A stretch of DNA of 64,000 nt from positions 1-64,000 of the forward strand of contig NZ_JBNMJV010000005.1 of the NCBI RefSeq assembly GCF_050874005.1, read 5' to 3'. The position numbers were made by a program, and so were the translations under genes. Below are positions 1 to 7,679 of the stretch, piece by piece. How positions within the stretch are numbered: the stretch's first letter is position 1; each line of letters starts with the position of its first letter. Source of the DNA: Huintestinicola sp050874005 (GTDB lineage Bacteria; Bacillota; Clostridia; Oscillospirales; Ruminococcaceae). The notes beneath the pieces were generated by a model. The model searched no databases. It saw only the letters and a program-made list of their open reading frames with translations, and was not told where the DNA came from.

Positions 1-164
1 ATAACTGCGCCCTTTTGAGGAAAAAGGGCAATAATAGAGGGGATTTTGTGGTCAAATAGAGGCTGTTTCGGCTTTTGACACGGAAAATTTTCCTCATATA
101 ATTCCGCTTGTTTAAATACCAGGGTTTTTAGAGGTTACCAAAAAATAATAAATAATAAAGCTTG

Positions 165-1895
165 TCAGCTTCGGGGGCGTGCGCCGGGATTGCCACGTCT
201 GCCGCCCTTGCCACGGGTGTTGGCTCCTCTGCGGGAATTGTTCTGACGGCGGGGAGGTCTGTCGTCCTCGAAGCGCTCGTTTCGTCCCTCGTAGGGCTTG
301 ACGGTTATTTTCTGACCGTTTATCTTGGTGCCTGCCATTGAGTCAAGAATATGCTCCTTGTCGGCTTCGGGGACTTCTACGGTGGTGAAGCGGTCGTAGA
401 TATCTATCTTGCCGAAGCTCTTTCCCGGCATTCCCGTTGCGTCTACAAGTGCGCCGAGAACGAAATTGGGGGCAAGGCGGTTGGCTCTGCCTGCGGATAT
501 TTCAAGCTTAACGGTCTTGCCCTTGCCTCTGCCTCTTGAGGCAGAATCGCTGCCCTTGGAAGATGTGTCTCTGGGGGCGGTAAAGGCGATGTCGGGAATA
601 TTTCTTGTCTCGGCGGACAGCTTCATTCCTAAAAGTGCGGCGGCAATTTCCTCGGCGGAGAGATTGTTTTCACGCATAAGCCTTGTGACCTCGGAAATGT
701 ACTTATCGTATTTTCCGCTTTCGCAGCTTGAGATTATTTTCTCGCTCACGTGCTCCGACTTGCGCTTTACGATCTCTTCCTTTGTGGGAAGCTCGGCTCT
801 GACAATTTCAGTTTTTATGAATTTGGAAATGTCTCTCAGTTCATAAAACTGCTTTCTGCCGCTGATTATGGTATAGGCGGCGCCGCTTTTGCCTGCTCTG
901 CCCGTTCTGCCGATACGGTGGATATAATATTCGTTGTCCTGGGGGAGGTCATAGTTGAATACTGCGTCTACATCGTCTACGTCAATTCCTCTTGCGGCTA
1001 CATCGGTGGCGATGAGGACGTTTATGGCTCCAGATTTAAAGGCGTTGAGGACTTGTGTGCGGCTCTGCTGCTTCATATCTCCGTGAAGTCCGGACGCTTT
1101 GAAGCCCTTTGACACGAGGGCGTCCGTAAGTTCGTCCACCATTTTCTTGGTATTGCAGAATACCATTGACAGGCGGGGCTCATAGGCGATAAGCAGCATT
1201 CTCAGGGCATCGGTCTTTCTGCCCATAGGCACTTCGAAATATTTCTGCTCTATGCTTTCAACGGTACGTGCCTTGCTTTCCACCTTTATCACTATGGGGT
1301 CGGTCTGGTACTGCTTTGTTATGGCCATTATGGGAGGGGGCATTGTGGCGGAGAAAAGCACCGTCTGACGCTCCTCGGGGACGTACTGCAGGATCGTTTC
1401 GATATCCTCACGGAAGCCCATATTGAGCATTTCATCTGCCTCGTCGAGGATTATGGTGCGCAGATTTTCAAGGCGGAGGGTCTTTCTGCCGATATGATCC
1501 ATCACTCGTCCGGGAGTGCCCACAACGATATTTGCGCCACGCTTTAATTCGCCTATCTGTCTGTCCATTGCTGCACCGCCGTAGACTGCGCAGGGGCGCA
1601 CCCAGGGCATATATGCGGCAAATTTCTTTATCTCGTCGCACGCCTGCATTGCCAGCTCTCTGGTGGGGCAGAGGACAAGCACCTGAACGCCTTTGCTGCC
1701 CTTTTCGATCCCTGCAATGGCGGGAATTCCGAATGCGGCGGTCTTTCCTGTACCTGTGTTGGATTTTCCTACCAGATCCCTTCCCTCAAGCATTACGGGA
1801 ATGGCTTTTGACTGTATTTCGGTAGCTTCGGTGAAGCCCATTTCGGTGACTGCCCGTACTATTTCTTCGGGGAGGTCAAGTTCTGTAAAAAGCAT
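165..1895 (-). CDS. deaD: DEAD-box ATP-dependent RNA helicase with DbpA-type RNA-binding domain
   Basis: This cytoplasmic RNA helicase unwinds structured RNA during ribosome assembly, mRNA decay or cold adaptation. Visible in order are the Q motif (res. 3-33), Walker A (NTGTGKT, about 46-52), PTREL (77-81), GTPGR (126-130), DEAD (151-154), SAT (182-184), and the late motifs TDVAARGID and HRIGRTGRAG. Then come a DbpA-like RNA-binding domain (about 465-545) and a basic Arg/Gly-rich tail. At 576 aa it has the usual length for DeaD/CshA-type enzymes with this extension. It is monocistronic, with its own sigma-A promoter at 1950-1979 and a short inverted repeat (AATGTTTT...AAAACATT, 1921-1949) in the 5' UTR. 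The family is certain; whether it is the CshA or the DeaD/YxiN ortholog is not, although the DbpA domain favours the latter. Confidence 0.96.
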   Translation of the reverse strand: MLFTELDLPEEIVRAVTEMGFTEATEIQSKAIPVMLEGRDLVGKSNTGTGKTAAFGIPAIAGIEKGSKGVQVLVLCPTRELAMQACDEIKKFAAYMPWVRPCAVYGGAAMDRQIGELKRGANIVVGTPGRVMDHIGRKTLRLENLRTIILDEADEMLNMGFREDIETILQYVPEERQTVLFSATMPPPIMAITKQYQTDPIVIKVESKARTVESIEQKYFEVPMGRKTDALRMLLIAYEPRLSMVFCNTKKMVDELTDALVSKGFKASGLHGDMKQQSRTQVLNAFKSGAINVLIATDVAARGIDVDDVDAVFNYDLPQDNEYYIHRIGRTGRAGKSGAAYTIISGRKQFYELRDISKFIKTEIVRAELPTKEEIVKRKSEHVSEKIISSCESGKYDKYISEVTRLMRENNLSAEEIAAALLGMKLSAETRNIPDIAFTAPRDTSSKGSDSASRGRGKGKTVKLEISAGRANRLAPNFVLGALVDATGMPGKSFGKIDIYDRFTTVEVPEADKEHILDSMAGTKINGQKITVKPYEGRNERFEDDRPPRRQNNSRRGANTRGKGGRRGNPGARPRS

Positions 1896-2111
1896 TAAAT
1901 TATCCTTTCATTATAACGGTAATGTTTTGATTTATCATACTAAAACATTATTATAACATACGTGATTATGCGATGTCAACAAAGAATAAGGCGGCAAATT
2001 GTTAATTTTGTAAAAATTTAGTAGGAATATTTTTAGGTTACAATTAAAATGCGGTGGCAGGTGGGCTTGCGGGTCAGATGTAAATAAAATGTTAATTAAC
2101 CCGATCTATCC
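1896..2111. other. Divergent intergenic region, deaD / NrdD-like gene
   Basis: AT-rich spacer between divergent genes. It holds the helicase promoter and its 5' UTR hairpin on the minus strand. Nothing else is recognisable between 1980 and 2111. Confidence 0.6.
1950..1979 (-). promoter_or_regulatory. sigma-A promoter of the DEAD-box helicase gene
   Basis: On the minus strand, TTGACA (1979-1974) is followed after 18 bp by TATAAT (1955-1950). Just downstream, 8-bp inverted arms at 1921-1928 and 1942-1949 would form a hairpin at the very start of the transcript, so the 5' UTR may be regulated. Confidence 0.75.
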
Positions 2112-2139
2112 TTGAAAACACTATATATTGTGGTATAAT
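2112..2139 (+). promoter_or_regulatory. sigma-A promoter of the NrdD-tail-like gene
   Basis: TTGAAA (2112-2117), 16-bp spacer, TATAAT (2134-2139), about 60 bp upstream of the likely start codon at 2202. Confidence 0.65.
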
Positions 2140-2201
2140 TAAATAGTCGGCACTAAATATTGTGACGGCGGATTATGAAATTTATGCTGGGAGTAATGAA
2201 A

Positions 2202-2468
2202 ATGAACATTAACGTTACGGGTGGAGAAATTTCCAATGAGGAACTTGAGGCTTACATCAGGCACGGCGAGGAGAATTACCCCGGGAAAAAGATCGTGGGC
2301 ATTGATATTGCTCTTGACGGCGATTTTGTAGATCTGAATTATTATTTTGAAAGCGTTCCCTTTGACCGTATAAGAAGAATCACGGGCTATCTTGTGGGCA
2401 CTCTTGACCGCTTCAATGACGCAAAGCGTGCGGAAGTTATGGACAGGGTGAAACACGGAACCTGCTGA
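2202..2468 (+). CDS. Small stand-alone protein resembling the C-terminal tail of anaerobic ribonucleotide reductase NrdD
   Basis: About 88 aa. The C-terminal third (RITGYLVGTLDRFNDAKRAE, then DRVKHG) resembles the conserved tail of class III ribonucleotide reductase NrdD (R-V/I-x-GYL...N-x-x-K...E...RVKH). The glycyl-radical and catalytic parts are absent. Similar free-standing mini-proteins in clostridia are often annotated as anaerobic ribonucleoside-triphosphate reductase, but the sequence gives no proof of catalysis. In-frame ATGs occur at 2175, 2184, 2196 and 2202. The GGAG at 2189-2192 is best spaced for 2202. The gene is monocistronic, with a promoter at 2112-2139 and a strong terminator at 2489. 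It could be an accessory subunit or an unrelated small protein sharing the motif. Confidence 0.75.
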   Translation: MNINVTGGEISNEELEAYIRHGEENYPGKKIVGIDIALDGDFVDLNYYFESVPFDRIRRITGYLVGTLDRFNDAKRAEVMDRVKHGTC

Positions 2469-2488
2469 TCGAATATATGTATCTTTTG

Positions 2489-2527
2489 GAGCCGATGCGG
2501 TTTTGCTGCATCGGCTCTTTTATTTTT
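2489..2527 (+). terminator. Rho-independent terminator after the NrdD-like gene
   Basis: 10-bp stem GAGCCGATGC (2489-2498) / GCATCGGCTC (2508-2517), followed by TTTTATTTTT. Confidence 0.92.
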
Positions 2528-2620
2528 GAAATATATGTGCTGATTTGACAAGATGGGCTGGGCAATTTTGGACATTTATACGAATTTGCTCAAAAATGAT
2601 ACTTTTGTGCTGAAATAGTA

Positions 2621-2649
2621 TTGACAAATTGACACAAATGTGCTATAAT
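2621..2649 (+). promoter_or_regulatory. Strong sigma-A promoter of the small heat-shock genes
   Basis: TTGACA (2621-2626), exactly 17 bp, TATAAT (2644-2649), with an extended -10 (TGC immediately before TATAAT). The same ATGTGC-TATAAT block recurs at 42145-42173 and 57098-57126. Two CIRCE-like sites follow about 45 bp downstream, so transcription is probably repressed by HrcA. An untranslated leader of roughly 265 nt separates the promoter from the first gene. Confidence 0.88.
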
Positions 2650-2691
2650 GTGAATACGGATATGGATATGAGGAAATGATAAGCAGGAACT

Positions 2692-2741
2692 TTAGCACTC
2701 TTATCTCATAAGTGTTAGCACTCTTACGCAAAGACTGCTAA
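2692..2741 (+). promoter_or_regulatory. Two overlapping CIRCE (HrcA operator) sites
   Basis: The CIRCE consensus is TTAGCACTC-N9-GAGTGCTAA. Site A (2692-2718) has a perfect left arm and a degenerate right arm, AAGTGTTAG (6 of 9). Site B (2715-2741) has a perfect left arm and right arm GACTGCTAA (8 of 9). The right arm of A overlaps the left arm of B by 4 bp. HrcA binds such sites and represses heat-shock genes. That two dimers could compete or cooperate here is inference. Confidence 0.85.
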
Positions 2742-2920
2742 ATTTCACCGTTTTTTCACAATACTGATATTGTATTATCATAATAGGGGGGTATTATTAT
2801 ACTCGTAAACGGGAGATACCGAGATGAAGCGGTACAGATACCCCGTTTAAGTAAATTAAACAATCACGAAGCAGCTTCTTTTAGAAGCAGGTTTCCTATT
2901 TTTTGAAAGAAGGTATTTTT
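2742..2920 (+). other. Untranslated leader of the first hsp20 gene
   Basis: No coding sequence seen. The leader continues past the CIRCE sites and includes an imperfect complementary pair (AACGGGAGATACC near 2810 and GGTACAGATACCCCGTTT near 2831) that could form a stem. The ribosome-binding site GAAAGAAGG lies at 2905-2913. Confidence 0.4.
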
Positions 2921-3343
2921 ATGTACGGTTTAACTCCCTTTGAAAGAACTTTTGGTATCTTTGATCCCTTTGCTGACTTCGACAGCGGATTTGTTAAGGA
3001 CGGTCAGAGGTTTACCGCCTGCCGCACCGATATCCGTGAGGACGATGACAAATTCGTTATGGAGTCCGAGCTCCCCGGCTTTGAAAAGCAGGATATCTCC
3101 ATTGATATCTCCGGTTCGAGCCTGACGCTGAAGGCTGAGCATTCCGAAAATATGGACGAGAAGGGCAAGAACGGCAAGTATATCCGCCGTGAGCGCACCT
3201 ACGGCTCATATCAGAGAAGCTTCGATATTTCGGGCATTGACACCGATCACATCAGCGCCGATTACAAGAACGGCATTCTTATTATGACTCTGCCCAAGAA
3301 GAAGCCCGATGTTCCTGTTACACGCAGGCTGGAAATTCAGTAA
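2921..3343 (+). CDS. Small heat-shock protein, Hsp20/alpha-crystallin family (copy 1)
   Basis: 140-aa ATP-independent holdase that binds unfolding proteins in the cytoplasm. The alpha-crystallin domain spans about res. 33-135 (ELPGF, the ISI..SGSSLTLKAEH strand pair, FDISGID, the NGILIMTLPK strand) and ends in a short RRLEIQ tail with an I/L-x-I-type anchoring motif. The start at 2921 is chosen because GAAAGAAGG lies 8 nt upstream; a longer reading from a TTG at 2903 would start inside that site. It is controlled by the promoter at 2621 and the double CIRCE site. It forms a tandem pair with the gene at 3436, which is identical at about 125 of 140 positions. Confidence 0.96.
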   Translation: MYGLTPFERTFGIFDPFADFDSGFVKDGQRFTACRTDIREDDDKFVMESELPGFEKQDISIDISGSSLTLKAEHSENMDEKGKNGKYIRRERTYGSYQRSFDISGIDTDHISADYKNGILIMTLPKKKPDVPVTRRLEIQ

Positions 3344-3435
3344 TGCGTATCACGGTAGTGAGGAGAACTTCTCCGGGACAAGTTAAAAACAGGCGGAGCG
3401 CAAGACCTCCGCATAATCGGAAAGAGGGTAATTTT

Positions 3436-3858
3436 ATGTATGGTTTAACTCCTTTTGAAAGAACCTTTGGCGTTTTTGATCCCTTTGCAGAAATGGGCAG
3501 CGGTTTTGTTAAGGACGGCAAGCAGTTTGCCGCCTGCCGCACCGATATCCGTGAGGAGGACGACAGATATATTATGGAGTCTGAGCTTCCCGGCTTTGAA
3601 AAGCAGGATATCTCCATTGATATCTCGGGTTCAAGCCTTACGCTGAAAGCCGAACATTCCGAAAATATGGACGAGAAGGACAAGAACGGCAAGTATATCC
3701 GCCGTGAGCGCACTTACGGCTCATATCAGAGAAGCTTCGACATTTCGGGCATTGACGCAGACCACATCAGCGCCGATTACAAGAACGGCATACTTATTAT
3801 GGTGCTTCCCAAGAAGAAGCCCGATGTTCCCGTTTCACGGAGACTGGAAATTCAGTAA
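3436..3858 (+). CDS. Small heat-shock protein, Hsp20/alpha-crystallin family (copy 2)
   Basis: 140-aa paralog of the preceding gene. Differences cluster in the N-terminal arm (IFDPFADFD against VFDPFAEMG) and are few elsewhere, as expected for recent duplication or gene conversion. The start at 3436 follows AAAGAGGG; the upstream in-frame extension to 3343 has no homology to the family. No separate promoter is obvious in the 92-bp gap, so it is probably cotranscribed from 2621. A GGGAGGGGAT/ATCCTCTCCC hairpin at about 3868-3887 follows but lacks a U-tract. Confidence 0.96.
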   Translation: MYGLTPFERTFGVFDPFAEMGSGFVKDGKQFAACRTDIREEDDRYIMESELPGFEKQDISIDISGSSLTLKAEHSENMDEKDKNGKYIRRERTYGSYQRSFDISGIDADHISADYKNGILIMVLPKKKPDVPVSRRLEIQ

Positions 3859-4050
3859 TGTGTTTATGGGAGGGGATATCCTCTCCCGTATCGTAAATTA
3901 AATCCACGGAAAGACGTTCGGCTCGGTCGGATAATTTCCTGCACCACCGGGTCGGACGGCTTTCTGTTTACATATATAATATATTTTACCTGTAAGTTCC
4001 AATGTAAATTGTGCATTATGATGAAAATGCAGGGATTTACGCAAAAACAC
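3859..4050. other. Intergenic region between hsp20 copy 2 and groES
   Basis: No gene. A perfect GC-rich hairpin at 3868-3887 without a T-run could be an mRNA-stabilising or weak termination structure. The rest is AT-rich up to the groES promoter. Confidence 0.5.
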
Positions 4051-4078
4051 TTGATTTTTTTAGTGAACGTGGTAAAAT
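4051..4078 (+). promoter_or_regulatory. sigma-A promoter of groES-groEL
   Basis: TTGATT (4051-4056), 16 bp, TAAAAT (4073-4078). The CIRCE operator starts 5 bp after the -10 element, so bound HrcA would block initiation. Confidence 0.75.
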
Positions 4079-4082
4079 ATAT

Positions 4083-4109
4083 TTAGCACTCCAGAAATAG
4101 GAGTGCTAA
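4083..4109 (+). promoter_or_regulatory. CIRCE element (HrcA operator), perfect consensus
   Basis: TTAGCACTC (4083-4091), 9-bp spacer, GAGTGCTAA (4101-4109): an exact match to the CIRCE consensus upstream of the chaperonin operon. Confidence 0.98.
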
Positions 4110-4172
4110 CACATCAAGCGTTTGACTGCTAAAACTATTTGGCGGCTATTTATAGGAAGGAGTTTTTTAGTT

Positions 4173-4457
4173 ATGAAAATCAAGCCACTTGCAGACAGAG
4201 TTGTTATTAAGATGACTGAGGCTGAGGAGACCACCAAGAGCGGTATAATCCTCACCGGCAATGCCAAGGAAAAGCCCCAGATCGCTGAGATCGTTGAGGT
4301 AGGTCCCGGCGGTATGGTTGACGGCTGTGAAGTAAAGATGGAGCTTAAGGTCGGTCAGAAGGTCCTCGCTTCCAAGTATGCGGGCACTGAGGTAAAGATC
4401 GACGGCGTTGAATACACTATTCTCCGTCAGTCCGAAATTCTCGCAGTTGTTGAATAA
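4173..4457 (+). CDS. groES: Co-chaperonin GroES
   Basis: 94-aa heptameric lid of the GroEL folding chamber. It has the family pattern: KPLADRVV at the start, a mobile loop around TKSGIIL, VGPGG, KVLASKYAGTEVKIDG, and a C-terminal ILAVVE. The start at 4173 follows GGAAGGAG; the longer reading to 4122 has no family homology and begins just after the CIRCE site. First gene of the groES-groEL operon, 34 bp upstream of groEL. Confidence 0.98.
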   Translation: MKIKPLADRVVIKMTEAEETTKSGIILTGNAKEKPQIAEIVEVGPGGMVDGCEVKMELKVGQKVLASKYAGTEVKIDGVEYTILRQSEILAVVE

Positions 4458-4491
4458 GGAAACATTCTAAATTTATTGGAGGTACATTACA

Positions 4492-6120
4492 ATGGCTAAG
4501 GATATTATTTACGGCGAAGACGCCCGCAAGTCTTTACAGGCAGGCATTGACAAGCTTGCTAATACAGTTAAGATCACTCTCGGCCCTAAGGGCAGAAACG
4601 TAGTTCTTGACAGAAAGTTCGGTTCTCCTCTTATCACTAACGACGGCGTTACAATTGCCAAGGAAATTGAGCTTGACAACGCTTTCGAGAATATGGGCGC
4701 TCAGCTCGTTAAGGAAGTTGCCACAAAGACAAATGACGCTGCAGGCGACGGTACCACTACCGCTACTCTTCTCGCTCAGGCTCTTATCAGAGAGGGTATG
4801 AAGAACATTGCTGCAGGCGCTAATCCTATGATCGTTAAGAAGGGTATGTCTAAGGCTGTTGACGCTGCTGTTGAGGCTATCAAGACAAACTCCAAGGAAA
4901 TTGACGGATTTGCAGATATCGAGAGAGTTGCTACTGTTTCTTCCGCTGACGAGAAGGTGGGCAAGCTCATCGCCGAGGCTATGCAGAAGGTAACCTCCGA
5001 CGGCGTTATCACCATTGAGGAGTCCAAGACTGCCGAGACTTACTCCGAGGTAGTTGAAGGTATGCAGTTCGACAGAGGCTACATCACTCCTTATATGGTT
5101 ACAGATACAGACAAGATGGAAGCTGTTATTGACGATGCTTACATTCTTATCACAGACAAGAAGATCTCTTCTATCCAGGAACTCCTTCCTCTTCTTGAGC
5201 AGATCGTAAAGACAGGCAAGAAGCTGGTCATCATTGCTGAGGACATCGAGGGCGAGGCACTTTCCACCCTTATCGTTAACAAGCTGAGAGGTACATTCAC
5301 TTGTGTTGCTGTTAAGGCTCCCGGCTTCGGCGACAGAAGAAAGGAAATGCTCCAGGATATCGCTATCCTTACAGGCGGTCAGGTAATTTCCGAGGAAATT
5401 GGTCTTGAGCTCAAGGATACTGAGGTTTCTCAGCTCGGCCGTGCTAAGCAGGTAAAGGTCACAAAGGAAAACACCATTATTGTTGACGGTCAGGGCGACA
5501 AGTCCGAGATCAAGGACAGGATCAATCAGATCAAGTCTCAGATCGAGGTAACTACTTCCGAATTCGACAAGGAAAAGCTCCAGGAGAGACTTGCTAAGCT
5601 TTCCGGCGGTGTTGCTGTTATCAAGGTAGGCGCTGCTACAGAGGTTGAGATGAAGGAGAAGAAGCTCCGCATCGAGGACGCTCTTGCTGCTACTAAGGCT
5701 GCTGTTGAAGAGGGTATCGTTGCAGGCGGCGGAACTGCTCTTATCAATGCTATGCCCGCTGTTGCTAAGCTCACTGCTTCACTTTCCGGCGATGAGAAGA
5801 CAGGCGCTCAGATCGTTCTCAAGGCTCTTGAAGAACCCGTTCGTCAGATCGCTGCAAATGCCGGTCTTGAAGGCTCTGTTATCATTGACAAGATCGTTCG
5901 CTCCAGAAAGGTCGGCTACGGCTTCGACGCTTACAGCGAGACTTATGTTGATATGATCCCTGCAGGTATCGTTGATCCTACTAAGGTTACACGTTCTGCT
6001 CTCCAGAACGCTGCTTCCGTTGCTGCTATGGTTCTTACTACAGAGTCCCTGGTTGCTGACATCAAGGAGGACACTCCTGCTCCCGCTGCAGGCGCAGGTA
6101 TGGACGGCGGTATGTACTAA
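4492..6120 (+). CDS. groEL: Chaperonin GroEL (60 kDa)
   Basis: 542-aa ATP-dependent folding chaperonin, full length. Visible landmarks are TLGPKGRNV (nucleotide site), GDGTTTAT, the apical domain with EDIEGEALSTL, GGVAVIKVGA, and VAGGGTAL near the C-terminal equatorial domain. The tail AGAGMDGGMY is a short form of the usual Gly-Met repeat. RBS TTGGAGG lies 10 nt upstream. Followed by a strong bidirectional-looking terminator. Confidence 0.99.
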   Translation: MAKDIIYGEDARKSLQAGIDKLANTVKITLGPKGRNVVLDRKFGSPLITNDGVTIAKEIELDNAFENMGAQLVKEVATKTNDAAGDGTTTATLLAQALIREGMKNIAAGANPMIVKKGMSKAVDAAVEAIKTNSKEIDGFADIERVATVSSADEKVGKLIAEAMQKVTSDGVITIEESKTAETYSEVVEGMQFDRGYITPYMVTDTDKMEAVIDDAYILITDKKISSIQELLPLLEQIVKTGKKLVIIAEDIEGEALSTLIVNKLRGTFTCVAVKAPGFGDRRKEMLQDIAILTGGQVISEEIGLELKDTEVSQLGRAKQVKVTKENTIIVDGQGDKSEIKDRINQIKSQIEVTTSEFDKEKLQERLAKLSGGVAVIKVGAATEVEMKEKKLRIEDALAATKAAVEEGIVAGGGTALINAMPAVAKLTASLSGDEKTGAQIVLKALEEPVRQIAANAGLEGSVIIDKIVRSRKVGYGFDAYSETYVDMIPAGIVDPTKVTRSALQNAASVAAMVLTTESLVADIKEDTPAPAAGAGMDGGMY

Positions 6121-6149
6121 TACCGAAACGCTCGAATATAAATTTTTTT

Positions 6150-6185
6150 CGCCGTACAGGGTGTTCCTGTACGGCGATTTTATCT
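6150..6185 (+). terminator. Terminator of groES-groEL
   Basis: 11-bp stem CGCCGTACAGG (6150-6160) / CCTGTACGGCG (6166-6176) with a 5-nt loop and ATTTTATCTTTATT tail. A T-run also precedes the stem, so it could act in reverse against leftward readthrough. Confidence 0.92.
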
Positions 6186-6236
6186 TTATTGGGGAAAAGT
6201 TTGAGGATATCAAGTGATGTTTGGGAGCATAAAAAA

Positions 6237-6352
6237 ATTTATTCTTTATTATTTTTTCTTTATAATTTAAAATGGAGAGCGGTTTAAAGAATAAAGAATA
6301 AATAATAAAGAATAAATCAGAATGTTAGCGGGACGGGAGACCCGTCCCCTAC
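6237..6352. repeat. AT-rich inverted-repeat element with adjoining GC hairpin (possible MITE-like repeat)
   Basis: Perfect 17-bp inverted arms lie at 6237-6253 (ATTTATTCTTTATTATT) and 6301-6317, separated by 47 bp, with extra copies of AAAGAATAA beside the right arm. Directly after comes an 8-bp GGGACGGG/CCCGTCCC hairpin (6330-6348) followed by CTACAAGG. No coding potential. A similar AATAATAAATAATAAAG string lies at about 143-160 beside the helicase gene. The tidy structure suggests a dispersed intergenic repeat, but copy number cannot be judged from one window. Confidence 0.5.
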
Positions 6353-6458
6353 AAGGTTTTGGAGAAAAATAGATAGTTCTATCGTTACCGAGCCGTATAT
6401 TTATAATCAAGACAAACTATAGAACGAGCGGCTGCAGGCTCAGTCTGCCTCAGCCTGC
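6353..6458 (-). other. 3' region of the flagellar operon with possible terminator hairpins
   Basis: Just after the cheD stop (minus strand) a 7-bp stem GCAGGCT (6434-6440) / AGCCTGC (6452-6458) can form, without a clear U-tract. Farther on, GATAG-TT-CTATC (6372-6383) and GTTCTAT/ATAGAAC arms (6377-6383 and 6419-6425) give additional fold potential. No gene is seen. Confidence 0.35.
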
Positions 6459-6932
6459 TCATACTCTTTTTGTAGGTCTTGTGGCTGCCTTTACCTCCAT
6501 AATGCCGTCTTCGCTGTAGAAGAATACCGTTCTGCCGAAATTCAGACCCGTTTCTTCGGCGATTATGGGGATATTATATGTTCCGAGCACCTTTTTCACC
6601 GCTTCTATATTTCGCTCGCCGATGTTGAATACGGCGGAATTGGTGCTGAACATCTGGGCTCCTCCTGCTATTTTTGCGGTGAGACGGTATTTCTTTGCAC
6701 CCATTGCCACCATTTTCTGTATAAGTTCGGTTATGCCTGTGTCGGCGTATCTTCTCATATTGTCTGCGGCTGCCCCTGCGTCCTTGCTCCAGGGCAGCAT
6801 TATATGTGCAAGTCCTGCGATCTTCAGCTCTGCGTCATAGAGGCAGATGCCTATGCAGGAGCCTAATGCGTATGTCGCCAGAACTTCGGGACTTTTTACC
6901 ACATTAAGATCTGCTATACCAATGTTTACCAT
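6459..6932 (-). CDS. cheD: Chemoreceptor glutamine deamidase CheD
   Basis: 157 aa. CheD deamidates specific Gln residues of methyl-accepting chemotaxis receptors and is stimulated or titrated by CheC and CheY-P. The catalytic motif YALGSCIGICLYD gives Cys26, and AGLAHIMLP gives His43, matching the known Cys-His-Thr triad spacing. It is the last gene of the flagellar superoperon, directly downstream of cheC, the classic functional pair. Confidence 0.96.
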   Translation of the reverse strand: MVNIGIADLNVVKSPEVLATYALGSCIGICLYDAELKIAGLAHIMLPWSKDAGAAADNMRRYADTGITELIQKMVAMGAKKYRLTAKIAGGAQMFSTNSAVFNIGERNIEAVKKVLGTYNIPIIAEETGLNFGRTVFFYSEDGIMEVKAATRPTKRV

Positions 6933-7001
6933 TTTACGTTACACTCCCCACAGCGGAATTTCCGTCTGATTTCGTTTTTCCGAAATGAGCTTCACTTATT
7001 T

Positions 7002-7646
7002 TTATACTTCTATTCCAAGCTTGGAAAACAGCGTTTCAAGTGATGAAAGCTCGGGTACGAGGATCATATTGCTCTTTATCTCGCTGCTGTCGCCGCCTGC
7101 AGGGGAGTCTCCGAAGATAAAGCTGTCGTCGATAAACAGCACGCTGTTGCCTATCTGGGCAAATTCTACGGCGGGTACTGCAAGTATGGCTCCTGCCATA
7201 TCTATGCTTATGGTGGGTACGGAAATGTCTATCGTAAGCCCCGTGAGGGAGGATATGGCGTTTACATAGGAGCCTGCAAGGATATTTCCTATTTCCTGTA
7301 TGAATGAGATATCCATTTCGTCAAGCTCCGTAAGGTCGTTTATCTGCTTGCCGAAAACGGCGTTCAGCATTGAGTTTGCAAAGTTTTTCTGAAGCACATA
7401 GAGCATCATTCCGTTGATATCCCCTTTAAGTCCCACGAGCATTCCCAGAACTACATTTTCGGGTCCGCCCAGATACTCCACAGACTCGTTGAAGTCAAGA
7501 AGCTTTACGGTGGGAACGGATATATCTATGGTCTGGCTCAGCATCTGGGAAAGAGAGCTGGCTGCGTTTCCCTGCCCGATGTTGCCTATCTCACGCAGCA
7601 CGTCAAAATGCATTGCGTTAAGCTGTTCCATATTCTGAAGTGACAT
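7002..7646 (-). CDS. cheC: CheY-P phosphatase CheC
   Basis: 214 aa. CheC hydrolyses CheY-P and interacts with CheD in receptor adaptation. Two phosphatase signature helices are present: FDVLREIGNIGQGNA (Glu19, Asn22) and ISFIQEIGNILAGS (Glu118, Asn121), so both active-site copies look intact. It lies 69 bp upstream of cheD in the same operon. Confidence 0.95.
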   Translation of the reverse strand: MSLQNMEQLNAMHFDVLREIGNIGQGNAASSLSQMLSQTIDISVPTVKLLDFNESVEYLGGPENVVLGMLVGLKGDINGMMLYVLQKNFANSMLNAVFGKQINDLTELDEMDISFIQEIGNILAGSYVNAISSLTGLTIDISVPTISIDMAGAILAVPAVEFAQIGNSVLFIDDSFIFGDSPAGGDSSEIKSNMILVPELSSLETLFSKLGIEV

Positions 7647-7679
7647 AATATCACTGCCTTTCTATAGGGTTTTATGCGG

